From positions 14,027 to 78,026 of the forward strand of contig JBKBNP010000015.1 in the NCBI GenBank assembly GCA_046295215.1: 64,000 nucleotides of DNA, read 5' to 3'. This DNA comes from Szabonella sp046295215 (GTDB lineage Bacteria; Pseudomonadota; Alphaproteobacteria; Rhodobacterales; Rhodobacteraceae). Numbering within the stretch: position 1 is the stretch's first letter; every line of letters begins with the position of its first letter. Below, piece by piece: positions 51,437 to 61,985 of the stretch. Below the pieces are notes generated by a model that had not been told where the DNA came from, did no database searches, and saw only the letters and a list, made by a program, of their open reading frames with translations. Made by a program: the position numbers and the translations under genes.

Positions 51437-51837
51437 TCGGCATTGTGATCGTCGCTCATGGCGGGCTGGCGCGGGAATATCTTTCCGCGGTCGAGCATGT
51501 TGTGGGAAAGCAGCAGAACATGCTTGCCATTGCGATCGAAGAAGACCACGACCGCGCGGACAAGCAGGCGGAAATCTGTGCCGCCGCCGAGGCGGTCGAT
51601 CAGGGGGACGGGGTGGTGGTGGTGACCGACATGTTCGGCGGCTCTCCCTCCAACCTGTCGCTGCCCGCCTGCATCGGGCGCAATCGCCGGATCGTCTATG
51701 GTGCGAATCTTCCCATGCTCATCAAGCTTGCGAAGTCGCGCGATCTGGGCGTGCCTGTTGCCGTGGAACTGTCGCTCGATGCCGGACGCAAATACATCAA
51801 CAGCCTTGATCTTGGCGGAGAGGATGCCCGGCCATGA
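51433..51837 (+). CDS. PTS EIIA component, mannose (EIIA-Man) type
   Basis: 134 aa. The phospho-acceptor His is in IVIVAHGGLAREYL near residue 9, and DMFGGSPSNLSL is the family's second loop. No EIIB or EIIC is encoded nearby, so this is the regulatory, transport-free PTS of alphaproteobacteria. GTG start inside the rapZ stop (GTGA); stop overlaps the HPr ATG. Confidence 0.92.
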   Translation: MIGIVIVAHGGLAREYLSAVEHVVGKQQNMLAIAIEEDHDRADKQAEICAAAEAVDQGDGVVVVTDMFGGSPSNLSLPACIGRNRRIVYGANLPMLIKLAKSRDLGVPVAVELSLDAGRKYINSLDLGGEDARP

Positions 51838-52103
51838 TCGAGCGCAGTCTCAAGATCATCAACGAAAAGGGGCTCCATGCGCGGGCCTCGGCAAAGTTCG
51901 TCGAAGTGGTCGAGGCGCATGACGCCCATGCGGAGGTCGAAAAGGATGGCGAGTCCGTTTCGGGCGACTCGATCATGGGGCTGCTGATGCTGGGCGCATC
52001 GCGCGGCAGCACGATTATCCTTCGCACGACAGGGGCGGAGGATGATGCGCTGATGGCGGCCCTGACGGCCCTGGTCGCCAACCGGTTTGGCGAGGATTTC
52101 TGA
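51834..52103 (+). CDS. ptsH: Phosphocarrier protein HPr
   Basis: 89 aa. His phosphorylation site in NEKGLHARASAKFVE and the regulatory serine in SGDSIMGLLMLGASRG, the target of HprK encoded three genes upstream. Translation is coupled to EIIA by an ATGA overlap. Enzyme I is not in the window. This ends the chvI-chvG-hprK-rapZ-EIIA-HPr operon. Confidence 0.95.
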   Translation: MIERSLKIINEKGLHARASAKFVEVVEAHDAHAEVEKDGESVSGDSIMGLLMLGASRGSTIILRTTGAEDDALMAALTALVANRFGEDF

Positions 52104-52151
52104 CCAAGTCCCGATATGGGGGGCTTGTCGCGGAGTTTGCCGCGCAGGTTT

Positions 52152-53027
52152 TCAGCGCGTCGGAACCGGGACTTCGCCGCGATAGTCGTAGAATCCGCGC
52201 TGCGTCTTGCGCCCCAGCCAGCCCGCCTCGACATATTTCGTCAACAGGGGACAGGGCCGGTATTTCGTATCCGCCAGCCCGTCATGCAGCACATTCATGA
52301 TGGCAAGGCAGGTGTCGAGCCCGATGAAATCCGCAAGCTCCAGCGGCCCCATCGGATGATTGGCCCCAAGCTTCAGGGACTCGTCGATGGACTTGACCGA
52401 CCCCACGCCTTCATAAAGCGTATAGACCGCCTCATTGATCATCGGCATCAGGATGCGGTTGACGATGAAGGCCGGGAAATCCTCGGCGCTGGCGGCTGTC
52501 TTGCCCAGCTTCTCGACAACGGCGAGCAGGCTGTCGAATGTTTCGCGATCCGTCGCGATGCCACGGATCAGTTCGACAAGCTGCATCACCGGAACCGGGT
52601 TCATGAAATGGAACCCCATGAACTTTTCCGGCCGGTCCGTGCGCGAGGCAAGCCGCGTGATCGAGATGGAGGATGTGTTCGAGGTCAGGATCGTCTCCGG
52701 TTTCAGATGCGGCAGCAGATCGTCGAAGATCTTCTGTTTGACGGTTTCCTTCTCGGTTGCCGCCTCGATGATCAGGTCGGATTGCCCCAGTTCGGCAAGG
52801 CTGAGTGTCGTGCGGATCCGGGCCATCGCGGCATCCCGGTCCCCGGCTGAAATCTTGTCGCGCGACACCTGACGATCCATGTTGCGTTCGATCAACCCGA
52901 TGGCCTTTTCCAGCCCCTCGGCGCTGATGTCATTGAGCAAGACATCATAGCCTGCCTGTGCGAAGACATGGGCAATGCCATTGCCCATCTGTCCCGCCCC
53001 GACAATGCCGACCGACCTGATTTCCAT
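52152..53027 (-). CDS. hbd: 3-hydroxybutyryl-CoA dehydrogenase
   Basis: 291 aa. The NAD loop is SVGIVGAGQMGNGIAHVFA. HFMNPVPVMQLVELI carries the catalytic His and FPAFIVNRILMPMINEAV the C-terminal dimer region; it ends GRKTQRGFYDY. It interconverts acetoacetyl-CoA and 3-hydroxybutyryl-CoA. ATG 53027 gives the family start MEIRSVGIV. It is convergent with HPr and divergent from the DUF6473 gene; it fits with mcd and etfAB in acetyl-CoA and PHB metabolism. Confidence 0.93.
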   Translation of the reverse strand: MEIRSVGIVGAGQMGNGIAHVFAQAGYDVLLNDISAEGLEKAIGLIERNMDRQVSRDKISAGDRDAAMARIRTTLSLAELGQSDLIIEAATEKETVKQKIFDDLLPHLKPETILTSNTSSISITRLASRTDRPEKFMGFHFMNPVPVMQLVELIRGIATDRETFDSLLAVVEKLGKTAASAEDFPAFIVNRILMPMINEAVYTLYEGVGSVKSIDESLKLGANHPMGPLELADFIGLDTCLAIMNVLHDGLADTKYRPCPLLTKYVEAGWLGRKTQRGFYDYRGEVPVPTR

Positions 53028-53216
53028 CGTGCTGCTCCAGTTGCGATCCCGCGAACCGACCATAGGCCCCCCGGGGGGCGCGGTGCAAGGCCAGTGCGAC
53101 GCGAAGCGGGCCGATTTCGGGCAAGTGCATAAATTTCAATTCCAATCCCGAATTTAGCGGTTTGGAAACCGCCATCAGCGACATTGATCCCGGGTGTAGA
53201 AAAACGGGTGGGTGCA

Positions 53217-54059
53217 ATGGCCTTCGCTTTTGCGGGCGCTTCGGCGCTGGACTATTTTCCATGTTCCTACGGATCGTCGCGACTGACCTTCCGTGGGCCG
53301 AAACGACCGCTGGAGGCTCCGTTCGTCGCGGTGCTGGGCGGAACGGAAACCTATGGGAAATTCGTCACTGATCCTTATCCGGTCATCACGGAACGCAGGA
53401 CGGGGCGGATGCTCGTCAATTTCGGCTGCGTCAATTCCGGCCCGGATGCCTTTCTTCAGGATCGCGAGATCACCGCGCTGGCGGGCGGGGCCGAACTCAC
53501 GGTGGTCCAGATCATGGGGGCGGCCAACCTCAGCAATCGCTTCTACGCGGTGCATCCACGCCGGAATGACCGGTTTCTGCGCGCGTCCCCCTGGTTGCGC
53601 ACGCTTTACCGCGAGGTTGATTTCACCGAGTTCCATTTCACCCGCCATATGCTGCACGGTCTGCGCGATGTCTCACCGGAACGGTTCGACCTCGTCGTGA
53701 CGGAACTGCGTGCGGCCTGGATCACCCGGATGAAGGAATTGCTTGCGCGCTTGCAGGGGCAGGTTCTGCTGCTGTGGATGGCCGATCACCCCCCGGTGGC
53801 CAGTGACATGCCGCCGGACCTGTCGCGCGATCCCTTGCTGGTTGATGCCGCCATGATCGATGCCGTCAGGCCTGCCGCAAATGCCTATCTCGAGGTCGTC
53901 TACAGTGATGCCGCACGGTCCGAGGGGCTTGGAAACCTGTGCTTTTCCGGGTTCGAGCGGCCCGCTGCCGAAGGCGTGCCCGGCACGCGCGCACATCGCG
54001 AGGTCGCGGAGGCGCTCTCCATGGCCATTGACCGGCTGCTGACGCGACAAAAACAATAG
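53217..54059 (+). CDS. DUF6473 family protein
   Basis: 280 aa, matching as far as I can tell the DUF6473 family of Rhodobacteraceae. Features are SALDYFPCSYGSSRLTFRGP near the start, VAVLGGTETYGKFV, MLVNFGCVNSGPDAFL and VVQIMGAANLSNRFYAVHPR. The GGTETYGK and NFG-x-x-NSGPD elements suggest an SGNH/sulfotransferase-like alpha/beta fold, but no enzyme activity is assigned. Start unsure: ATG 53217 or GTG 53208, both with weak ribosome-binding sites. A strong terminator overlaps its stop. Confidence 0.7.
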   Translation: MAFAFAGASALDYFPCSYGSSRLTFRGPKRPLEAPFVAVLGGTETYGKFVTDPYPVITERRTGRMLVNFGCVNSGPDAFLQDREITALAGGAELTVVQIMGAANLSNRFYAVHPRRNDRFLRASPWLRTLYREVDFTEFHFTRHMLHGLRDVSPERFDLVVTELRAAWITRMKELLARLQGQVLLLWMADHPPVASDMPPDLSRDPLLVDAAMIDAVRPAANAYLEVVYSDAARSEGLGNLCFSGFERPAAEGVPGTRAHREVAEALSMAIDRLLTRQKQ

Positions 54060-54084
54060 GGGGCCTGCAATCCGGCCCCCTTTC
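54059..54084 (+). terminator. Intrinsic terminator of the DUF6473 gene
   Basis: Perfect 7-bp stem GGGGGCC (54059-54065) and GGCCCCC (54074-54080), starting in the TAG stop and followed by TTTC. The T-run is also the first bases of the repeat element at 54081. Confidence 0.75.
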
Positions 54085-54131
54085 ATCCTGGTTGAAATAC
54101 CTTCGGGGGTCCGGGGGCAGACAGCCCCCGG
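54081..54131 (+). repeat. Interspersed motif-hairpin element, copy 3
   Basis: TTTCATCCTGG, then AAATACCTTCGGGGG (54081-54109), then the perfect 8-bp hairpin CCGGGGGC (54111-54118)/GCCCCCGG (54124-54131) with loop AGACA. It fills the gap between the convergent DUF6473 and etfA genes. Confidence 0.75.
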
Positions 54132-54139
54132 TCCTGCCG

Positions 54140-55066
54140 TCACAGCTTCTCGATCAGTTCCGGAACGGCGGTGAACAGGTCCGACACCAGCCCGTAATCG
54201 GCCACCTGGAAAATGGGTGCCTCTTCGTCCTTGTTGATCGCAACGATGACCTTGCTGTCCTTCATCCCGGCAAGATGCTGGATCGCCCCGGAAATGCCGA
54301 CCGCGATGTAAAGATCCGGTGCCACGACCTTGCCGGTCTGGCCCACCTGCCAGTCATTCGGCGCATAGCCCGAATCCACCGCCGCGCGTGACGCACCCAC
54401 GGCGGCACCCAGCTTGTCGGCCAGTTTCTCGATCAGCGCGAAATCGGCCTCCGATCCGACGCCACGGCCCCCCGAGACGACGATCCCGGCCGAGGTCAGT
54501 TCCGGCCGGTCGGACGCTGCGACCTTGTCCTCCACCCAGGAGGAAAGCCCGGTTCCGCCCGCCGCCCCGATGGACTCCACAGGCGCGGGCGCCCCCTGAC
54601 CGGCAGCCTCATAGCTGGCGGTGCGCACCGAAAACACCTTCACCTTGTCGGTCGACCGCAGCCTCTGGACCGCGTTGCCGGCATAGATCGGGCGCTCGAA
54701 GATTTCAGCATCGACGACGGCCGTCACATCCGAAATCACCATCACGTCCAGAAGGGCCGCCACGCGCGGCAGCACGTTCTTGGCATCCGTCGTCGCCGGG
54801 GCCGCAATATGCGAATAGTCCCCGGCAAGCCCGACAATCAACGCCGCCGTCGGTTCGGCCAGCCGGTGACCGAGCGAGGCATCCTCGGCGCAAAGCACTT
54901 TGGACACGCCCTCGATCCCCGCCGCCGCCGCCGCCGCATCGGCGGCCTTGGCGCCGGCACAGAGCACCGTCACCGGCCCGAGCGCCTTGACGGCCGTCAC
55001 GGTCTTGGCGGTCGCATCCATGTTCAACGCGCCGTCGGTCACTTCACCCAGAAGAAGAACAGCCAT
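54140..55066 (-). CDS. etfA: Electron transfer flavoprotein alpha subunit
   Basis: 308 aa. The C-terminal FAD domain has GIVVSGGRGVGSEADF, DSGYAPNDWQVGQTGKVVA and YIAVGISGAIQHLAGM, the standard EtfA signature. With EtfB it carries electrons from acyl-CoA dehydrogenases such as Mcd to ETF:ubiquinone oxidoreductase. Its ATG shares one base with the etfB stop. Confidence 0.95.
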   Translation of the reverse strand: MAVLLLGEVTDGALNMDATAKTVTAVKALGPVTVLCAGAKAADAAAAAAGIEGVSKVLCAEDASLGHRLAEPTAALIVGLAGDYSHIAAPATTDAKNVLPRVAALLDVMVISDVTAVVDAEIFERPIYAGNAVQRLRSTDKVKVFSVRTASYEAAGQGAPAPVESIGAAGGTGLSSWVEDKVAASDRPELTSAGIVVSGGRGVGSEADFALIEKLADKLGAAVGASRAAVDSGYAPNDWQVGQTGKVVAPDLYIAVGISGAIQHLAGMKDSKVIVAINKDEEAPIFQVADYGLVSDLFTAVPELIEKL

Positions 55067-55827
55067 CAGATCACCCCCGCTTCGTCCTTGAGTTTTGCGA
55101 TCAGCTCGTCGACCGAGCCGACCTTGACGCCCGCCTTGCGGCCTGCCGGTTCAGTGGTCTTGACCACCGTCAGGCGCGGCGTGACATCGACGCCGTAATC
55201 CGCAGCGGTCTTTTCGTCGAGTTGCTTTTTCTTGGCCTTCATGATGTTGGGCAGGCTGGCATAGCGCGGCTCATTGAGCCGCAGGTCCACCGTCACAACG
55301 GTCGGCATCGCCACCTCGATGGTCTGCAACCCGCCATCCACCTCGCGCGTGACCCGCGCCTTGTCGCCCGCAATGTCCAGCGACGAGGCAAAGGTCGCCT
55401 GGCTCCAGCCCAGAAGGGCGGCCAGCATCTGCCCGGTCGCGTTCATGTCATTGTCGATGGCCTGCTTGCCACACAGCACGAGGCCGGGTGCTTCTTCCTT
55501 GACCACTGCGGCGAGCAGTTTGGCCACGGCCAGCGGCTCGATGTCATTATGCACATCATCGGTTGCCACGATCAGGATGGCGCGGTCCGCCCCCATGGCC
55601 AGCGCCGTGCGCAGGGTTTCCTGCGCCTGTTTCACGCCTATGGAAACGACGACGACCTCTTCGACGGTCCCCTTTTCCTTCAGGCGGATCGCCTCCTCGA
55701 CGGCAATCTCGTCAAAGGGGTTCATCGACATCTTCACATTCGCCAGATCGACGCCGCTCCCGTCCGCCTTCACGCGCACTTTCACGTTGTAGTCGATCAC
55801 ACGTTTGACAGGCACCAGAACCTTCAT
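55066..55827 (-). CDS. etfB: Electron transfer flavoprotein beta subunit
   Basis: 253 aa. The N-terminus MKVLVPVKRVIDYNVKVRVK, AMGADRAILIV, LCGKQAIDNDMNATGQMLAA and the recognition-loop region LRLNEPRYASLPNIMKAKKK identify EtfB, which binds AMP and docks the partner dehydrogenase. ATG 55827 follows GGAGAG. First gene of the etfBA operon. Confidence 0.95.
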   Translation of the reverse strand: MKVLVPVKRVIDYNVKVRVKADGSGVDLANVKMSMNPFDEIAVEEAIRLKEKGTVEEVVVVSIGVKQAQETLRTALAMGADRAILIVATDDVHNDIEPLAVAKLLAAVVKEEAPGLVLCGKQAIDNDMNATGQMLAALLGWSQATFASSLDIAGDKARVTREVDGGLQTIEVAMPTVVTVDLRLNEPRYASLPNIMKAKKKQLDEKTAADYGVDVTPRLTVVKTTEPAGRKAGVKVGSVDELIAKLKDEAGVI

Positions 55828-55953
55828 CGCGCAACTCTCCCATTCAGCGGCCCGCAGGCGGGGCCGGTCCAAGCTTTTGCGACGTTGTTAGCCTGTCGGG
55901 CCGCCGGAAAACAGATCAAAACCGACCGCTGCGGATGACAGGACGTCGCGTTT

Positions 55954-56532
55954 TCACGGGTTCCTCGTCAGTCCGGGCACCCAGAGAACATCCTGCGCGC
56001 CATCGTCATTCGCGATGCGCCCGGCGACGAAAAACCAGTCCGACAGCCGGTTGAGGTATTTCACGGCTTCGGGGTTCACATCTTCCAGTGTCGCAAGTTC
56101 CACGGTCAGCCGTTCCGCACGCCGGCAGACCGTGCGGCACAGATGCAGATGGGCAGCCAGCGCCGTGCCGCCGGGCAGGATGAAACTGCGCAGCAGCGAC
56201 AGCCGCGTGTTCATTGCGTCGATCTCTGCCTCCAGCCTTTCGACCTGTGCGGCGATGATGCGCAACCTTGGGTAGGGGGCCTCGGCATCCCTTTCGCGGT
56301 CGGGCGTGCAAAGGTCCGCGCCCAGGTCGAACAGGTCATTTGAAATGCAGGCAAGGGCGGCATCCGCCTCGCCGGTGGCATGCAGGCGCGCAAGGCCGAT
56401 GGTCGCATTGACCTCATCGACCGTGCCATAGGCACTGACCCGCGCGGAATGTTTGGCCACCCGCGCCCCGTTGCCGAGCGCGGTTTCCCCCGCGTCCCCG
56501 GTTTTCGTGTAGATTTTCGACAGAATGACCAT
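55954..56532 (-). CDS. pduO: Cob(I)alamin adenosyltransferase, PduO type
   Basis: 192 aa helical trimer-forming enzyme that makes adenosylcobalamin. ATP-binding start IYTKTGDAGETALGNGARV, then RVSAYGTVDEVNATIGLARL, CRRAERLTVELA and YLNRLSDWFFVAGRIAN. Adenosylcobalamin is the cofactor of ethylmalonyl-CoA and methylmalonyl-CoA mutases, so the gene belongs with mcd, hbd and etfBA functionally. ATG 56532; it starts 17 nt after the stop of a 67-aa membrane protein gene. Confidence 0.93.
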   Translation of the reverse strand: MVILSKIYTKTGDAGETALGNGARVAKHSARVSAYGTVDEVNATIGLARLHATGEADAALACISNDLFDLGADLCTPDRERDAEAPYPRLRIIAAQVERLEAEIDAMNTRLSLLRSFILPGGTALAAHLHLCRTVCRRAERLTVELATLEDVNPEAVKYLNRLSDWFFVAGRIANDDGAQDVLWVPGLTRNP

Positions 56533-56549
56533 GACTTACCCCCGACCGT

Positions 56550-56753
56550 TCAGGTCATGCGCCGCACAAAGACAAAGAGCAGGATCAGGACAACCGCCCC
56601 GAACTGCGCATAGATGCGCCAGCGCATCAGGCGATTGGCGTGCTTGCGGTTGAAGTCGCCCCCTTTGGCAAAGCCGCCGACGCCGATCATCAGGATGACC
56701 AGAACGCCAAGACAGGCAAGGGCGGCGATGATGAAAAGCGGGTCGCTGAGCAT
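56550..56753 (-). CDS. Small twin-transmembrane protein (HIG1-like)
   Basis: 67 aa with two membrane helices (about 4-24 and 43-62) joined by the basic loop GGDFNRKHANRLMRWR. This loop and layout resemble the HIG1/twin-transmembrane proteins that associate with respiratory complexes. AGGACA precedes the ATG at 56753. It is directly upstream of the adenosyltransferase gene and likely co-transcribed. Confidence 0.75.
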   Translation of the reverse strand: MLSDPLFIIAALACLGVLVILMIGVGGFAKGGDFNRKHANRLMRWRIYAQFGAVVLILLFVFVRRMT

Positions 56754-56856
56754 GGGGTGTCCTTTGCTGTTGGACTGCATCTAGGCGGATCACGCGAAAA
56801 GGCGAAGCGCAAATCCGGCAGGAGCCCGGATGCTGCGGCAATTCGTCCGCTGCGGT

Positions 56857-57684
56857 TCAGACCTTTGCGATCAGCCAGTCGAGCGCCGAGGTGGGCAGGA
56901 TACGTCGCGCAATGTTCATAAGATAGGTCGGCTGCGTTACGAAATAGCGTTTCCTTGGACGCGGGCTTTCAAGGGCATGGATCAGCTTGTCCGTCACCGC
57001 TGAACAGGGCAGTTCCCAGCGGTCCGGGCCGCCGGGGCCATAGAGCCGCGACAGCAGACCTTCATATTCTTCCCGCCGGGCCGAGTTTTTCCAGTCGATC
57101 CAACGTTCGAAATGCGGGATGGAGTTCTGCCGGATGCGCGTGGGAATGGGGCCCGGCTCGATCAGGATGATGTCGATGCCGGTGCCGCGCATCTCGATCC
57201 GCAGCACATCGGTCAGGCCTTCCAGCGCGAATTTCGTTGCGACATAGGCCCCGCGCCAGCGCATGCCGACCAGCCCGAGGACAGAGGAGTTGTTGATGAT
57301 CCGACCGTGACCCTGCGCCCGCATCACCGCAATGGCGCGGCGGGTCAGGTCATGGGTGCCGAAAACATTCGTCTCGAAAATCTCGCGCAGCGCCCCGCGC
57401 GGCAGGTCTTCGGTCGCCCCTGGGCAGGCATAGGCCGCGTTGTTGAACAGCGCGTCAAGCCTGCCGCCGCTGCACGACAGGATTTCCCTCATTGCCTCCG
57501 CGATGCTTTCCTCGGACGCGATGTCAAGCTGGAGGCTTTCCAGTCCTTCGTCGCGCAACCGTTCACAATCCGCTTCATTGCGGCAGGTCGCAAACACGCG
57601 CCAGCCACGTCTGTGCAGGGTTCGCGCCGCATCCAGACCAATGCCCGAGGAACATCCGGTAACCAGAATTATGCGTTGGCTCAT
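56857..57684 (-). CDS. Short-chain dehydrogenase/reductase
   Basis: 275 aa classical SDR. NADP-type loop VTGCSSGIGLDAARTLHRRG with Arg after strand 2 (ATCRNEAD), NNAAYACPG in place of NNAG, Ser in NSSVLGLVG and YVATKFALEG. The extended C-terminus (YFVTQPTYLMNIARRILPTS) is typical of the group acting on bulky hydrophobic or steroid-like substrates. ATG 57684. No pathway partner is adjacent. Confidence 0.85.
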   Translation of the reverse strand: MSQRIILVTGCSSGIGLDAARTLHRRGWRVFATCRNEADCERLRDEGLESLQLDIASEESIAEAMREILSCSGGRLDALFNNAAYACPGATEDLPRGALREIFETNVFGTHDLTRRAIAVMRAQGHGRIINNSSVLGLVGMRWRGAYVATKFALEGLTDVLRIEMRGTGIDIILIEPGPIPTRIRQNSIPHFERWIDWKNSARREEYEGLLSRLYGPGGPDRWELPCSAVTDKLIHALESPRPRKRYFVTQPTYLMNIARRILPTSALDWLIAKV

Positions 57685-57750
57685 GTTTGGTCCGCCCCCG
57701 ATTTCCTTGTGGCCCAAGGCTTAGGGGCAAGTGGGTGCAGGGGAAAGGGG

Positions 57751-58284
57751 TCAGTTGCCCGTGGGGTTGCGGTCGGTCATCAGGCGAGCGGCAACAAAAC
57801 CCTCCACACCGTCGCCTTCGATGCGGATCCGCACCCAGCCGTTCTCTTCGGGTTGCACCACAAGGACCGATTCATTGCGGGTCAGCCGTCCCACGACCGC
57901 GAAATTGGTTGACGGCCCCTGCCGCACATTGATGGCGTTGCTGTTGACGAACAACAGCGGCATCGGCGCGGGTTCCGAAACCAGGTCCACGACAGATTCG
58001 GGGGGCGCTGCCTGCGGAAGCGGCATCGTTGTGGTGCTGCGATGGACGGCCGGCTCGGGTGTCGGCGGCGACATGGGAACGAAGGCGACGAGATTGGCCT
58101 CGGGCACAGGTGCGGCTGTCCCCTGAGTCGGCGCTGCCGCAGCAGCAGGCGTCGGACCGGTCTCGGTCGGACCGATCTCGGGGGCTTGCGCAACAAGCCC
58201 TTGCCGCATCTGCCCGCGATCCTCTCCGCCGATCAGCAACACAAGGAACATCGTCGCGGAAAGCAGCAGCATCAGACGGATCAT
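57751..58284 (-). CDS. Exported SH3-domain protein
   Basis: 177 aa. A signal or anchor segment (residues 1-20, MIRLMLLLSATMFLVLLIGG) is followed by a Pro/Ala-rich linker (about 30-105) and a bacterial SH3 domain at the end (NAINVRQGPSTNFAVVGRL, then NGWVRIRIEGDGVEGFVAAR). Such domains bind peptidoglycan or other wall parts. An exact EcfG promoter with a 17-nt spacer lies 36 nt before the ATG, so it should be induced in general stress. Divergent from parC. Confidence 0.85.
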   Translation of the reverse strand: MIRLMLLLSATMFLVLLIGGEDRGQMRQGLVAQAPEIGPTETGPTPAAAAAPTQGTAAPVPEANLVAFVPMSPPTPEPAVHRSTTTMPLPQAAPPESVVDLVSEPAPMPLLFVNSNAINVRQGPSTNFAVVGRLTRNESVLVVQPEENGWVRIRIEGDGVEGFVAARLMTDRNPTGN

Positions 58285-58319
58285 GGCAACACCGATTCAC
58301 TTTAAGTCATTCACACCTT

Positions 58320-58345
58320 AACGCTTCTTAGCGGATTTTTGTTCC
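58320..58345 (-). promoter_or_regulatory. EcfG-type promoter (SH3-domain gene)
   Basis: Minus strand GGAAC (58345-58341), 17 nt, CGTT (58323-58320): exact consensus with the longer allowed spacer, 36 nt before the ATG at 58284. Confidence 0.75.
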
Positions 58346-58451
58346 GGGAAAAAACCTGTGAATTCCCCCAGAGCCGAAACAATAGGCGCGCTGTCGTTTC
58401 CGGTGACAATTCCGGCTGGACCGGTCGCGGCAGCGGGATTACACAACATCC

Positions 58452-60755
<2,304 letters not shown>

Positions 60756-60797
60756 ATTGCCTTTAGCACCACCCACAGATTCAAAGGAGATTGAGCA

Positions 60798-61985
60798 ATG
60801 TCATCCAGATCGGGCATCGTCCGCTACAGCGGGGAACGCGGCGCGCTTTTCAAAATCGCCTTCCAGACCGGCCTTTTGACGGTCATCACGCTTGGCATCT
60901 ATCGGTTCTGGGCCAAGACCCGGATCCGCAAATATATCTGGTCCTCGGTCAGCCTGGATGGCGACCGGATGGAATATACCGGCACCGGGCTGGAAAAATT
61001 CCTCGGCTTTCTCATCGCCATCGTGTTTCTGGCGGTCTATCTGGCGGTGGTGCAGCTTATCCTGACCTTCGTGGGGCTCGGCATCATCCAGGATCCGAGC
61101 GATCCGAATTCCGCGATCTACCTGATCCTTTCGACCTACATCTCCTTCTTCGCGATCGTGCCCTTCCTCTTTTTCGCCGCCTATCGCGCACAGCGCTACA
61201 AACTGGCGCGCACGCGGTTCCGGGGTATCCGGTTCGGCATGGACAATGCGGGCTGGGGCTATGCGCTGCGTGCCATCGGCCACTGGATCCTGACGATCCT
61301 GACGCTGGGGCTCTTGCTGCCGCGCCAGACCTTCTGGCTTGGGAAATACATGACGGATCGCAGCCATTACGGCGATGGCCGCTTCGAACAGGGCGGGCGC
61401 TGGACCGACCTCTATGGCGCGATGAAGCATGTGTTCATCGGCTTCGGTGTGCTGGTTCTTGCGGTGCTGGCAGGTGCGGTTCTCAATTCCGCGCCGCTTG
61501 CGGGCATCCTCGGTGTCGTCGGCTATATCTGGCTGATCGTCGGTTTCGTGGCCTATGGCGTGCAATCCTACGCCTACATGACCTCCAACACGACGCTGGA
61601 CGGCGCGGTGGGGTTCATCGCGACCCCAAGCACCGGCGAGGTCATCAAGCGGTTCATTGTCGGTGGTCTGATCGTCGGTCTGGTCGCGGTGGTCGGGTTT
61701 GTGGCCCTTGGGGCGGTATTCGCCGGGTCCATGCAGATGGCCGGTTTCGGCGTCATGCCCGGCCCCACGACGATCCTCCTGCTGGTGCTGACCTATCTGT
61801 TCCTTTTCGTGGCCCTTGGTGCGCTGTCGCTGGTGTTCATCACCCAGCCGATCATCGCCCATATGTGCGAACGGCTGGAGGTGCAGAATGTGGCCGCCCT
61901 CGATGCCGTGCGGCAGCGTGCCTTTGACAAGGGGGCCGATGCCGAAGGCTTCGCCGATGCGCTCGACATGGGCGGGGCGATCTGA
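60798..61985 (+). CDS. YjgN/DUF898 family membrane protein
   Basis: 395 aa with about seven membrane helices. The DUF898 unit, FKIAFQTGLLTVITLGIYRF followed by WAKTRIRKYIWS, occurs near residue 20, and a related unit (WGYALRAIGHWILTILTLGL) near 150. A third membrane region (VIKRFIVGGLIVGLVAVVGF) follows. Function unknown. AAGGAG lies before the ATG. Its stop is directly followed by the protease gene start, so the two form an operon. Confidence 0.88.
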   Translation: MSSRSGIVRYSGERGALFKIAFQTGLLTVITLGIYRFWAKTRIRKYIWSSVSLDGDRMEYTGTGLEKFLGFLIAIVFLAVYLAVVQLILTFVGLGIIQDPSDPNSAIYLILSTYISFFAIVPFLFFAAYRAQRYKLARTRFRGIRFGMDNAGWGYALRAIGHWILTILTLGLLLPRQTFWLGKYMTDRSHYGDGRFEQGGRWTDLYGAMKHVFIGFGVLVLAVLAGAVLNSAPLAGILGVVGYIWLIVGFVAYGVQSYAYMTSNTTLDGAVGFIATPSTGEVIKRFIVGGLIVGLVAVVGFVALGAVFAGSMQMAGFGVMPGPTTILLLVLTYLFLFVALGALSLVFITQPIIAHMCERLEVQNVAALDAVRQRAFDKGADAEGFADALDMGGAI

